Of a stretch of DNA of 64,000 nt, positions 35,331 to 45,679 are shown one piece after another. The DNA comes from Rhodoferax koreense. GTDB lineage: Bacteria > Pseudomonadota > Gammaproteobacteria > Burkholderiales > Burkholderiaceae_C. The notes under the pieces were generated by a model. It ran no database searches, had not been told where the DNA came from, and was given only the letters and a program-made list of their open reading frames with translations. Positions within the stretch are counted from its first letter, which is position 1. Each line of letters starts with the position of its first letter. The DNA lies in NCBI RefSeq assembly GCF_001955695.1, contig NZ_CP019236.1, positions 3,162,001-3,226,000 on the forward strand. The letters run 5' to 3'. Both the position numbers and the translations under genes were made by a program.

Positions 35331-36545
35331 ACCTTCGCCGGCCGCTTTCCTTGGCGGCGCGGCCTGGGCCAGAGCTGACACCAGCCAGCCCATGCCCAGC
35401 GCCAGCACGACCGAAGTGATCTCCGGCGTACGCCCCGGCAAGTAGCGCTGCAGCCATTCGCAGGCCAGCGCCAGCAGCGCCACGCCGGCGGCGGCGTAAC
35501 GCCAGTCGTAGCCCGCGCGCACGGCGACACAGACCATCGAGCCGAAACACAGGCATTCGAAGGCCACATTGGTGATCACGGATTCGATGTTGCCCGCCAG
35601 CGACGACCCGAACGGCATCCAGCCCATGGGCAGTGGCTGCGCGCGCCATTGCCAGGGCCAGATCGCCTGCATCAGGTAGGTGGCGAGGCCCACGGCGAAC
35701 AGCGCGGCCAGACGGCGTGCGGGCCGCGCCTGGTGGATCACGCCCCACAGCGCAAGCCCGCCGGCCAGGCCGAGCACCACCGCCATGCCCGGCACCTGGT
35801 GGATCACCACGAACTTGCCGCCCAGCACCAGCGCCGTCATAGCGGCGCAGGCCGGCACCAAGCCAGTCCGTCCCGGCCGGGGCCAGGCGATGGACGCCAG
35901 CAGCACCGCCACGGCTTCGAGGCCCATCACCGTCATGCCGACATGCTGCAACATGCGACGCGGCTCCCACCACGGCCGCTGCCACAGCGACTTGACGTTG
36001 TCCACGACCGAAGACACGTCGATCGTCGGGATCAGCGGAAACAGTTCCGCCACCCACCACACGCCGAGCATCAGCAACGCAAAACGGTCGGCCGCCTGCA
36101 GTGCCGCGTGATGCCCGTGCGCGCGATGCATCAACCGCACCGACCACCGGCCAGCGCACCAGCCCAGCCCATGGCCGAGCATGTTGAACACCACGTCGGA
36201 CAGCGCCGGCGTGCGCGGCAGGTACTTCTGCAGCCACTGCAGCGCCGCGGCCACCACCAGTGCGATGACGAACCAGAAAAGGAAGACGCGCCCGCGTCTC
36301 GTTGCATCCTGGTGGTACCAGGCCAGCAGCCAGCCCAGCGGCACGAACAGCGCCACGTTCTCGAGCAGATCGCCCAGGCCGATCCGGCCGCGCCAGATGA
36401 AATCCTGCGGATGCGCGAAGTCCCATCTCAAGGGGTACAGCGAGCCATACACGATGAGCAACAGCACCGCGGCGATGGCGATGCGGTAGCTGCGCGCCTG
36501 GATGCGGTGGCCGGCAACGGCCGCGGTCTCAGCGTCCGGCGTCAT
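35319..36545 (-). CDS. VanZ-family membrane protein with two VanZ-like halves
   Basis: A 408-residue integral membrane protein. The first half shows the VanZ pattern YGSLYPLRWDF ... LGDLLENVALFVPLGWLLAW ... LQWLQKYLPRTPALSDVVFN, and the second half repeats it with NIESVITNVAFECLCFGSM ... ACEWLQRYLPGRTPEITSVV. It therefore looks like an internal duplication fused in one chain. VanZ relatives give low-level teicoplanin tolerance in enterococci, but the proteobacterial role is unknown. It overlaps the LysR gene start region by 17 bases and converges on the ligase-like gene. Confidence 0.8.
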   Translation of the reverse strand: MTPDAETAAVAGHRIQARSYRIAIAAVLLLIVYGSLYPLRWDFAHPQDFIWRGRIGLGDLLENVALFVPLGWLLAWYHQDATRRGRVFLFWFVIALVVAAALQWLQKYLPRTPALSDVVFNMLGHGLGWCAGRWSVRLMHRAHGHHAALQAADRFALLMLGVWWVAELFPLIPTIDVSSVVDNVKSLWQRPWWEPRRMLQHVGMTVMGLEAVAVLLASIAWPRPGRTGLVPACAAMTALVLGGKFVVIHQVPGMAVVLGLAGGLALWGVIHQARPARRLAALFAVGLATYLMQAIWPWQWRAQPLPMGWMPFGSSLAGNIESVITNVAFECLCFGSMVCVAVRAGYDWRYAAAGVALLALACEWLQRYLPGRTPEITSVVLALGMGWLVSALAQAAPPRKAAGEGSAA

Positions 36546-37443
36546 CGGCGGTGGCGTTCAACAGCTCCTGCTGCGCTTCGGCCTGGGCCTTGATGAAGCG
36601 CCAGGTCGTCTGCATGCGCGCCAGGTGCTTGATCTCGATCGGCATCGACATCCAGAAGGTGCGCTGCATCGCCTTGGCCGGCAGGATGCGCCGCAGGCTC
36701 GGGTCCTGGCTGGCGATGAAGGCCGGCAACACGCCGATGCCCGCGCCGGCCGCGATGGCGCGGTGCTGCGCGAGGATGCTGGTGCTGCGCAGGCCGATGC
36801 GTTCGGGCCGGCACAGTTCGTCCAGGTAATGCAGTTCCTGGCTGAACAGCAGGTCGTCGACATAACCGATGAACATGTGGCGGTCCAGGTCTTCGCGCGT
36901 GAGGATGGGCGGATGCGCGGCCAGATAGTCGGCCGAGCCGTACAGGCACAGGGCGTAGTCGGTGAGCTTTTGCACGATGAACGGGCCGCGTGTTGGCCGC
37001 TCCAGCGTGATCACGATGTCCGCCTCGCGGCGCGACAGGTTCACCACGCGCGGCACGGCCAGGAGGTCGATCACCAAGCGCGGATGGCTGGCGACCAGCC
37101 GGCTCAGCTGCGGCGCCAGCATGACGGTGCCGTAGCCCTCGGTGGCGCCCACGCGCACCACGCCGGACAGGTCTTCCCCGCGGCTGCCTTGCGCATCGGC
37201 CTGGCGCTGCACACCGATGCAGGCGGTTTCCATGTCCTCGGCATGCGGCAACAGTTGCCTGCCGGCCTCGGTGAGGGTATAGCCCGTGGGTGCACGCTCG
37301 AACAACGGCGTGCCGAGCGCGGACTCCAACGCCGTGATGCGGCGCGACACCGTGGTGTGGTCGACCTCCAGCCGGCGTGCGGCCGTCACCAGCCGGCCGG
37401 TGCGCGACACCTCCAGGAAGAAGCGCAGGTCGTCCCAGTTCAT
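36529..37443 (-). CDS. LysR-family regulator, probably of the mmsA operon
   Basis: A 304-residue LTTR. The N-terminal winged HTH reads MNWDDLRFFLEVSRTGRLVT, AARRLEVDHTTVSRRITAL, ESALGTPLFERAPTGYTLT, and the C-terminal part is a periplasmic-binding-like effector domain. It is divergent from mmsA with 158 bases between them, the usual arrangement for a regulator of the valine/isobutyrate genes; the ligand is unknown. The start at 37443 is fixed by the HTH. Confidence 0.9.
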   Translation of the reverse strand: MNWDDLRFFLEVSRTGRLVTAARRLEVDHTTVSRRITALESALGTPLFERAPTGYTLTEAGRQLLPHAEDMETACIGVQRQADAQGSRGEDLSGVVRVGATEGYGTVMLAPQLSRLVASHPRLVIDLLAVPRVVNLSRREADIVITLERPTRGPFIVQKLTDYALCLYGSADYLAAHPPILTREDLDRHMFIGYVDDLLFSQELHYLDELCRPERIGLRSTSILAQHRAIAAGAGIGVLPAFIASQDPSLRRILPAKAMQRTFWMSMPIEIKHLARMQTTWRFIKAQAEAQQELLNATADDAGR

Positions 37444-37478
37444 GCGTTTTTCGCGCCTTGATCGCTGTGCATTTTTGC

Positions 37479-37496
37479 AGAATGGATATCGATTCT
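37479..37496. promoter_or_regulatory. Candidate LysR operator between lysR and mmsA
   Basis: AGAAT-ggatatcg-ATTCT is a dyad with 5 bp arms in the divergent gap, spaced like an LTTR recognition box (T-N11-A class). It is a by-eye candidate only. Confidence 0.35.
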
Positions 37497-37601
37497 TGAG
37501 GCTTGTTGCGGCGTGTTTGCAATGATAGCATCGCCCTCGACACCCCCCAGCGCCAGCCGTTCGCACGGCTTTGCGCCAAGACGAAATACACCGGAGAAGA
37601 C

Positions 37602-39149
<1,548 letters not shown>

Positions 39150-39158
39150 TCGCAGGCG

Positions 39159-40316
39159 ATGAACTTCGAACTCTCCGAAGAACAACAGGCCTTCGCCGCT
39201 TCCGCCCGCGCCTTCGCCGAGGCCGAATTCGCGCCGCATGCCGCGCGCTGGGACGCCGAGGCCATCTTCCCGAGGGAGGCCATTGCGCATGCCGGCGAAC
39301 TCGGTTTCTGCGGCCTCTACGCACCGGAGCGCATCGGTGGCCTGGCGCTGCCGCGGCTCGACGCCACGCTGGTGTTCGAGGAAATGGCGGCCATCGACCC
39401 GTCGACCACGGCCTTCATCACCATCCACAACATGGCGGCCTGGATGATCGGCACCTGGGGCAGCGATACGGTCTGCGCGCGCTGGGGCGAAGACCTCACG
39501 GCTGGCCGCAAGCTCGGCTCCTACTGCCTGACCGAGCCCGGCGCGGGCTCCGACGCAGCCTCGCTCAAGACCCGCGCCGAGCGCGATGGCGACAGTTATG
39601 TCATCAACGGCGGCAAGGCCTTCATCTCCGGCGCGGGCGCGACCGACGTGCTGGTGCTGATGGCGCGCAGCGGCGGGCCGGGCGCGAACGGCATCTCGGC
39701 GTTCGCCGTGCCGGCCGATGCGCCGGGCATCAGCTATGGCAAGAAGGAACACAAGATGGGCTGGAACAGCCAGCCCACGCGCACCATCGCCTTCGACAAC
39801 GTGCGCATCCCGGCTGACCACCGGCTCGGCGCCGAAGGCGAAGGCTTTCGCATCGCCATGAAGGGTTTGGACGGTGGGCGCATCAACATTGCCACGTGTT
39901 CGGTCGGTGCGGCGCAGGGCGCGCTCGACGCGGCGCGCCGCTACCTGCAGGACCGGCAGCAGTTCGGCAAGCCGCTGGCCAGCTTCCAGGCGCTGCAGTT
40001 CAAGCTCGCCGACATGGCCACCGAACTCGTCGCCGCGCGCCAGATGGTGCGGCTGGCCGCGAGCAAGCTCGACGCCGGCCATCCCGACGCCAGCACCTAC
40101 TGCGCCATGGCCAAGCGCTTCGCCACCGATGCAGGCTTCAACGTCTGCAATGACGCGCTGCAACTGCACGGCGGCTACGGCTACCTGGCCGAGTTTCCGC
40201 TCGAACGGCTGGTGCGCGACACGCGCGTGCACCAGATCCTCGAAGGCACGAACGAGATCATGCGGGTGATCGTGGCGCGGCGGCTGCTGGACCCGGATGC
40301 GGAGGTGCCGAGGTGA
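39159..40316 (+). CDS. Acyl-CoA dehydrogenase, probably isobutyryl-CoA dehydrogenase
   Basis: A 385-residue FAD acyl-CoA dehydrogenase. It has YCLTEPGAGSDAASLKTRA, KMGWNSQPTRTIAFDNVRIP, DRQQFGKPLASFQALQFKLA, LHGGYGYLAEFPLERLVRD and the end motif ILEGTNEIMRVIVARRLL with the catalytic Glu region. Between mmsA and the HIBCH-like gene it most likely oxidises isobutyryl-CoA to methacrylyl-CoA in valine breakdown; the substrate is inferred from context. Confidence 0.92.
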   Translation: MNFELSEEQQAFAASARAFAEAEFAPHAARWDAEAIFPREAIAHAGELGFCGLYAPERIGGLALPRLDATLVFEEMAAIDPSTTAFITIHNMAAWMIGTWGSDTVCARWGEDLTAGRKLGSYCLTEPGAGSDAASLKTRAERDGDSYVINGGKAFISGAGATDVLVLMARSGGPGANGISAFAVPADAPGISYGKKEHKMGWNSQPTRTIAFDNVRIPADHRLGAEGEGFRIAMKGLDGGRINIATCSVGAAQGALDAARRYLQDRQQFGKPLASFQALQFKLADMATELVAARQMVRLAASKLDAGHPDASTYCAMAKRFATDAGFNVCNDALQLHGGYGYLAEFPLERLVRDTRVHQILEGTNEIMRVIVARRLLDPDAEVPR

Positions 40317-40321
40317 ACACA

Positions 40322-40445
40322 GCCACCGTTCGCGCTGAGCTTGTCGAAGGGCTTGGTGTCCGCAACGAGGCTTCGACAAGCTCAGCCCGAACGGTGGCGT
40401 CAAGCTCAGCCGGAGCCGTGGGGTCAAGCTCAGCCCGAACGACGA
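40322..40445. repeat. Palindromic REP-like repeat plus two decayed direct copies
   Basis: Left arm 40322-40349 and right arm 40371-40398 (core CTTCGACAAGCTCAG) form a 28 bp inverted repeat with one mismatch. It is followed by two partial direct copies of GTCAAGCTCAGCC at about 40400-40440. A long hairpin would form in mRNA between the acyl-CoA dehydrogenase and hydrolase genes. Confidence 0.85.
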
Positions 40446-40521
40446 GGTAATTTTTTCAAGAAAAATCGGCCTCCAGCGCAATAACCACCTGCGCGGCCAG
40501 CTACAAACAACATAGCAAATC

Positions 40522-41652
40522 ATGCCCATGCTCGAACCCTCCGACGTCGTCCTCTTCGAAGAACTCGCCACGATCAACGGCCGGGTCTTCGGCATCGCCA
40601 CGCTGAACGCGCCGGCCTCGCTCAACGCCCTGTCGGTCGACATGGTGCGGCTGCTCACGCCCCGGCTGCGCGCCTGGGCTGCCGATGCGAACGTCGTCGG
40701 CGTGCTGCTGCAGGCCAGTGGCGAGAAGGCCTTCTGCGCCGGTGGCGACTTGCGCCAGCTCTACCAGACGCTGCGCGACTGCGGCTCCGAACGCAACGTC
40801 TACGCCGAGCGTTTCTTCGCCGAGGAATACGAACTCGACCACCTGATCCACACCTATCCCAAGCCTTTCCTGTGCTGGGGCCACGGCATCGTCATGGGCG
40901 GCGGCGTGGGCCTGATGGCCGGCGCCTCGCACCGCGTGGTCACGCCGCAAAGCCGCATTGCCATGCCCGAGATCAGCATCGGCCTGTACCCGGACGTCGG
41001 TGGCAGCTGGTTCCTGCGCCGCGCACCGGGCCGCACGGGCCTGTTCCTCGCGCTCACCGCCGCGCCGCTGAACGCGGCCGATGCCATCTTCTGCGGCTTC
41101 GCCGACATCGCCGTGCCGCACGAACACAAGGCGAAGGTGCTCGAAGGCATCGGGGCCACGGCCTGGCGTGGTGAACCCTTGGCCGACCGTGCCGCCCTCT
41201 CCCGCCTGCTGGCCAGCGCCGCGGCGGGTGCGGACGTGCCGGCGTCCAAGGTACGCGGCCATCTCGACACCATCAACGCGCTGATGGCGGGCGACGCCCT
41301 GATCGACATGGCCGAACGCCTGCGCACGCTGCACAGCGACGAGCCCTGGCTGCAGACCGCCGCCAGCACCTTCGTCAAGGGTGCGCCGAGTTCGGCGGCG
41401 CTGTCGTTCGCCCTGTGGCAGCGCGTGCTCCACATGTCGCTGGCCGAGGTGTTCCGGCTCGAGTACTGGGCCTCGCTCGGTTGCTGCGCCCATGCCGACT
41501 TCGCCGAAGGCATCCGCGCCGTGCTGATCGACAAGGACCGCCATCCGAAATGGAGTCCCGCGCGCCTCGAAGACATCACACCGGACTTGATCGAGGACCA
41601 CTTGAAGCCGCGCGGCGAGATGCCGGTGGAACTGGCCACCCTCGGCCATTGA
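40522..41652 (+). CDS. Enoyl-CoA hydratase/isomerase family, probably 3-hydroxyisobutyryl-CoA hydrolase
   Basis: A 376-residue crotonase-fold enzyme of the HIBCH (ECH_2) size, longer than simple hydratases. It has VGVLLQASGEKAFCAGGDLR (oxyanion hole), MGGGVGLMAGASHRVVTP, and IAMPEISIGLYPDVGGSWFL with the Glu/Asp active-site pair. HIBCH frees 3-hydroxyisobutyrate, which MmsB then oxidises, so the neighbours fit. The start is ATG at 40522 or 40528; neither has a clear ribosome site. It follows the REP-like repeat, so separate expression is possible. Confidence 0.88.
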   Translation: MPMLEPSDVVLFEELATINGRVFGIATLNAPASLNALSVDMVRLLTPRLRAWAADANVVGVLLQASGEKAFCAGGDLRQLYQTLRDCGSERNVYAERFFAEEYELDHLIHTYPKPFLCWGHGIVMGGGVGLMAGASHRVVTPQSRIAMPEISIGLYPDVGGSWFLRRAPGRTGLFLALTAAPLNAADAIFCGFADIAVPHEHKAKVLEGIGATAWRGEPLADRAALSRLLASAAAGADVPASKVRGHLDTINALMAGDALIDMAERLRTLHSDEPWLQTAASTFVKGAPSSAALSFALWQRVLHMSLAEVFRLEYWASLGCCAHADFAEGIRAVLIDKDRHPKWSPARLEDITPDLIEDHLKPRGEMPVELATLGH

Positions 41653-41679
41653 GGCTTTCAAAATCAAAGACACGCGAAC

Positions 41680-41757
41680 CCGCCGTTCGGGCTGAGCCTG
41701 TCGAAGCCCTTGGCGACGGCAAGCAGGCACTTCGACAAGCGCAGTGAGAACGGGCGG
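41680..41757. repeat. Second, more diverged palindromic REP-like repeat
   Basis: Left arm 41680-41706 and right arm 41730-41757 share the CTTCGACA...AGC core with the repeat at 40322, with several mismatches. It lies in the gap before mmsB and would form a hairpin in the transcript. Confidence 0.75.
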
Positions 41758-41809
41758 GGTCGTCAGGCAATGCGGAGATACCAATGGCCAACCAATTCAA
41801 GGAGACAAC

Positions 41810-42706
41810 ATGAACATCGCCTTCATCGGCCTGGGCAACATGGGCGGGCCGATGGCCCTGAACCTGCTGAAAGCCGGCCACACGCTCAGCGCCTTCGACC
41901 TTTCACCTGTCGCACGCGATAAATTCGCCGCAGCCGGCCTGCCGATCGCCGCCTCGGCCGCGGCCACGCTGGCTGACGCGGAAATCGTCATCAGCATGCT
42001 GCCGGCCAGCGCCCATGTGGAAGGCCTGTACCTCGGCCGCGAGGGCCAACCCGGCATCCTGGCGCAGATCGCCGCCGGCACGCTCGTCATCGACAGCAGC
42101 ACCATCGCCGCCGCCACCTCGCGCAAGGTCGCCGAAGCCGCGGCCCGACGCGGTGTGGCGATGATCGATGCACCCGTGTCGGGCGGCACCGGCGGCGCCA
42201 TCGCCGGCACGCTGACCTTCATGGTCGGCGGCAGCGACGCCGACCTGGAGCGCGCGCGGCCCGTGCTCGAAAAAATGGGGGCGAACATCTTCCACGCGGG
42301 CGCGGTCGGTGCGGGCCAGACCGCAAAGATCTGCAACAACATGCTGCTCGGCATCCTGATGATCGGCACCTCCGAAGCCCTGGCCCTGGGCGTGGCCAAC
42401 GGGCTCGATCCCAAGGTTCTCTCCGAGATCATGCGGCGCAGCTCGGGCGGCAACTGGGCGCTGGAGAAATACAACCCGCTGCCGGGCGTGATGGAGACGG
42501 CGCCGGCGTCCAAGGCCTATGCGGGCGGCTTCGGCACCGACCTGATGCTCAAGGACCTGGGCCTGGCGCAGGAGAACGCCTCCGCCGTGCACGCGGCGAC
42601 GCCACTCGGCGGCCTGGCGCGCAACCTGTATGCGGCGCACAGCCTAGCGGGCCATGGCGCGCTCGATTTTTCGAGTGTGATCAAGCTGCTGCAAAAGAAG
42701 GCCTGA
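41810..42706 (+). CDS. mmsB: 3-hydroxyisobutyrate dehydrogenase
   Basis: A 298-residue beta-hydroxyacid dehydrogenase: Rossmann motif AFIGLGNMGGPMALNLLKAG, the substrate-site motif APVSGGTGGAIAGTL, and GAVGAGQTAKICNNMLLGIL holding the catalytic Lys. It oxidises 3-hydroxyisobutyrate to methylmalonate semialdehyde, the substrate of MmsA in the same cluster. The start has AAGGAGACA upstream. Confidence 0.95.
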   Translation: MNIAFIGLGNMGGPMALNLLKAGHTLSAFDLSPVARDKFAAAGLPIAASAAATLADAEIVISMLPASAHVEGLYLGREGQPGILAQIAAGTLVIDSSTIAAATSRKVAEAAARRGVAMIDAPVSGGTGGAIAGTLTFMVGGSDADLERARPVLEKMGANIFHAGAVGAGQTAKICNNMLLGILMIGTSEALALGVANGLDPKVLSEIMRRSSGGNWALEKYNPLPGVMETAPASKAYAGGFGTDLMLKDLGLAQENASAVHAATPLGGLARNLYAAHSLAGHGALDFSSVIKLLQKKA

Positions 42707-42722
42707 CAAACGGCCCAAGCAC

Positions 42723-44774
42723 TTACTTCGCGCCGGCCTTCTTGGTCGAGCTGCGTTTGGTGACGGCCTGTTTCTGCGCCTCCTGCACACCTGCGCTGGA
42801 CTGCAGCTTGCGGCAGTCGGAGTTTTCGCCGGGGCCGGTTTCGATCAGCGGGAGCAGGGCCGCGATCGGCGCCACGGCGAGCAGCGCCACGGCCCCGCCG
42901 GCGCGCGCCAGCAACGGGCCTTTTTCCAGCGAAAAATCCGGCTGCTTGAAGCTGCCGTAAAGCCGCACCGGCGTGCGCAACGACAGGATGCCCATGCTTT
43001 TCGGCTTGGGCGTGAGCGTCATGTCGAAGCGCTCGTTCTTCAGGTTGAAGCCGCCCTCGCCCAGGATCTGCGTCTGCTCGGTGTCGACCACGATCAGGTC
43101 CGACTTGCCGATACCGTCCTTGATGTCGAACACCATGCCGCCGCAGTTCACGCTGATGGTCTTGTCGCCGCCGGCCAGCAGCTTGAGCACCTTGCCGCCA
43201 TTCAGGCCGCTGGCGGCGTCCAGCAGGTTGGAGATGCGGCCGTTGGAGATCGCCGCCGACACCTTGCCATTGGACGCGGCGGCCGCATCGGCGATGGAAT
43301 TGCCGGCGCCGGCCAGTTGCACGCTGGCCCCCAGCAGCCCCGCGCCTTGCGCCAGCTTGGAATCGGCCGGCACGAGGCGGTCCATGCGGATGCTGCGGAA
43401 GTCGATCTTGGCGTCGGTCTTGATCACCGGCTGCCGCGCATCCAGGCTGAGCTCGGAGGTGATCTTGCCGCCAGCGAAGCCGAACTCCAGCGGCGTGAGC
43501 TTGAGCAAGCCGTCGTTGAGTTTCAACACCACATTCATGCTCTCCAGCGGCAGATCGACCGGCACCTCCAGCTTCTTGGCCACCAGCGTGAAGTCGGCAT
43601 CGATCTTCTGCAGCCGGCTGCCGTCGAACGAACCCGCGGGCAGCACGTGGTCGGGGTCCACCCGGTTCGCCTTGCCGGCGGCGCCCTTGGCGGTATTGGT
43701 GTCGGCCTGCGACAGCGCGGGTTTGCCGCCGCTTTCCTTGGTCTGCACACCGACGATCGGCCCGAGGTCGGCCACGTGCAGTTTGTTGCTCACCAGGTCG
43801 GCCTTGAGCAGCGGGCGCGGCTTCTGGTCGATGTAGGAGGCGCTGCCGCTCACATCGGTCGAGCCGATGCGGCCCTTGAGGTCGTCCATGCCGTAGCGGT
43901 TGCCTTTCAGCACCAGATGGCCCTGCAGGCTGTAGGGCGGCGAAGCCGGCAGCGGCAACAGCAGGAAGGGGTACAGGTTGGCGAGCGTCTGGCCCTGGAT
44001 CTTGAGCTGGGTGTCGATGGCCGTGATGTTGGCCGCGTCGGCGATGGTGCCCTCCACCGACAGCTTGGTCGTGCCGGCCACCAGGTCGCCCTTCAGCGGA
44101 AACGGCACACCCGTCTCCTGGAAGCTCAGCACCTCGCCGCTCAGGGCCGTGCCCGAGAACCCCGCACCATGGTAACTACCCTTGAAGGCGTAACGGGTGG
44201 CGTAGCGGTCATTGACCGGCTTGGCGTCCGCGTCCTTCACCTGCGCCTGCTTGGCCGGGTCGAAGGTCGAGGCCATCACGTCGATGTCGAACGGCTCTCC
44301 GTGGTTCAGGTAGCGCAGGCGCCCCTCGTCGACCGACAGGCTGCCGATGCGCAGCTTGCTCGGCTCGGTGCTCTTGGATGGTTCCTGGAAGGTCCAGTTG
44401 CGCCGGCCGTCCTTGTGCTGCTCGAATAGCAACTCCGGTTTCGCCAGCGCCACGCGCGGGATGTAGACCTTGCCGGGCAAGTCACGCAGGGAGACGGAAA
44501 ACTCCACCTGCGCGATGCGGGCCATGGCCTGGTCGTCCGCCCAGTCGGCGTTACCGAAATACACGTCGCGCATGCTGATGGTCGGCGTCAAGCCCAGGCG
44601 CACATGCAGGTCGGAGATGGTGAAGGTGCGCTGCGTCTTGTTCGAGATGTAGCGCTCCAGCGGATGCCGGAACCAGTTCCAGTCGAACAGCAGCACCAGG
44701 ACGACCAGGGCGACCAGCAGCGCCACGAGGATCGGATGCCGGCGGGGAAACGAAACGGTGCGGGAGGTCGTCAT
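42723..44774 (-). CDS. AsmA-family protein
   Basis: A 683-residue protein with an N-terminal membrane anchor (PILVALLVALVVLVLLFDWN), then a long beta-rich AsmA-type body (YISNKTQRTFTISDLHVRLG, PRVALAKPELLFEQHKDGRR) and a C-terminal AsmA-like domain with LDARQPVIKTDAKIDFRSI and GGFNLKNERFDMTLTPKPK. AsmA/YhdP-type proteins are thought to bridge lipid transport to the outer membrane. The start is uncertain between 44774 and an upstream GTG at 44801. It ends 16 bases from mmsB, tail to tail. Confidence 0.85.
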   Translation of the reverse strand: MTTSRTVSFPRRHPILVALLVALVVLVLLFDWNWFRHPLERYISNKTQRTFTISDLHVRLGLTPTISMRDVYFGNADWADDQAMARIAQVEFSVSLRDLPGKVYIPRVALAKPELLFEQHKDGRRNWTFQEPSKSTEPSKLRIGSLSVDEGRLRYLNHGEPFDIDVMASTFDPAKQAQVKDADAKPVNDRYATRYAFKGSYHGAGFSGTALSGEVLSFQETGVPFPLKGDLVAGTTKLSVEGTIADAANITAIDTQLKIQGQTLANLYPFLLLPLPASPPYSLQGHLVLKGNRYGMDDLKGRIGSTDVSGSASYIDQKPRPLLKADLVSNKLHVADLGPIVGVQTKESGGKPALSQADTNTAKGAAGKANRVDPDHVLPAGSFDGSRLQKIDADFTLVAKKLEVPVDLPLESMNVVLKLNDGLLKLTPLEFGFAGGKITSELSLDARQPVIKTDAKIDFRSIRMDRLVPADSKLAQGAGLLGASVQLAGAGNSIADAAAASNGKVSAAISNGRISNLLDAASGLNGGKVLKLLAGGDKTISVNCGGMVFDIKDGIGKSDLIVVDTEQTQILGEGGFNLKNERFDMTLTPKPKSMGILSLRTPVRLYGSFKQPDFSLEKGPLLARAGGAVALLAVAPIAALLPLIETGPGENSDCRKLQSSAGVQEAQKQAVTKRSSTKKAGAK

Positions 44775-44891
44775 GCAGGCCGAGCATACCGGCGAAGCCA
44801 CGCCGGGTTAGCAGGCCAGGGCCCGTATGCCCGTAGGCAGGGTCCGACGTCCGCGTGGCGCACGAGCGGATCGATGCGGCAGCGAAGCCCG

Positions 44892-45665
44892 CTAATCCTC
44901 GACTTCTACCCACGCCGGGGCATGATCGCTCGCGCCTTCGAGGCCACGCACGGCCTTGTCCACCCCCGCGGCCTTCATGCGAGTTGCGAGCTTGGGGCTC
45001 AGCAGCAGGTGGTCGATGCGAAGGCCGGCGTCGCGTGGCCAATGGTTGCGGAAATAGTCCCAGAAGGTGAAGGCCGGCTTGTCGGGGAACTGCTCGTGCA
45101 GCGCATCGGTCCAGCCTTGCTTCAGCAGCTTCTGGTAGGCCGCGCGCGGTGCTGGCTGCAGCAGCGCGTTGTTCTGCCAGGATTTGGGCGAATAGATGTC
45201 GGCATCGGTCGGCACCACGTTGTAGTCGCCCGCCAGCACCACCGGGTGGCCCGACTTGAGCAGGCCGGCCGCATGCGCCAGCAGCCGTTCGAACCAGACG
45301 AGCTTGTAGTCGAATTTCGGACCGGGCTGCGGATTGCCATTGGGCAGATACAGGCAGCCGACCACGATGCCGCGCACCGCGGCTTCGACATAGCGGCTCT
45401 GCAAGTCGGCCGGATCGCCGGGCAGGCCGCGCCGGATCTCCAGCGGTGCCGCACCACGTGCGAGGATGGCCACGCCGTTCCAGCGCTTCTCGCCGACCAC
45501 CAGCGCTTCATAGCCGGCTTCGCGCACCGCCTCGACGGGGAACTGCGTCGTGGTGCATTTGAGTTCCTGCAGGCAGACCACGTCGGGTCGGGTCACGTCG
45601 AGCCAGGCCTTGAGCACGGGCAGACGCGTGCGCACGCCGTTGATGTTGAAGGTGGCGATGCGCAA
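44892..45665 (-). CDS. xth: Exodeoxyribonuclease III (TTG start)
   Basis: A 257-residue Xth/ExoIII-type AP endonuclease: RIATFNINGVRTRLPVLKAW, VVCLQELKCTTTQFP (metal-binding Glu), VVLAGDYNVVPTDADIYSP, RIDHLLLSP and the terminal GLEGASDHAPAW (catalytic His). The family start M-R-I-A-T-F matches only a TTG at 45665, preceded by AAGGA; no ATG or GTG is available at that site. It lies 14 bases after ligD in the same direction, so it probably processes ends or abasic sites for the Ku/LigD repair unit. Confidence 0.92.
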   Translation of the reverse strand: MRIATFNINGVRTRLPVLKAWLDVTRPDVVCLQELKCTTTQFPVEAVREAGYEALVVGEKRWNGVAILARGAAPLEIRRGLPGDPADLQSRYVEAAVRGIVVGCLYLPNGNPQPGPKFDYKLVWFERLLAHAAGLLKSGHPVVLAGDYNVVPTDADIYSPKSWQNNALLQPAPRAAYQKLLKQGWTDALHEQFPDKPAFTFWDYFRNHWPRDAGLRIDHLLLSPKLATRMKAAGVDKAVRGLEGASDHAPAWVEVED

Positions 45666-45679
45666 GCGGCTGTCGTCCT

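Noticed and set aside
40322..40445. Repeated cttcgacaagctcag units considered as a CRISPR array
   Set aside because: The copies are inverted and decayed, without uniform spacers; this is a REP-type palindrome.
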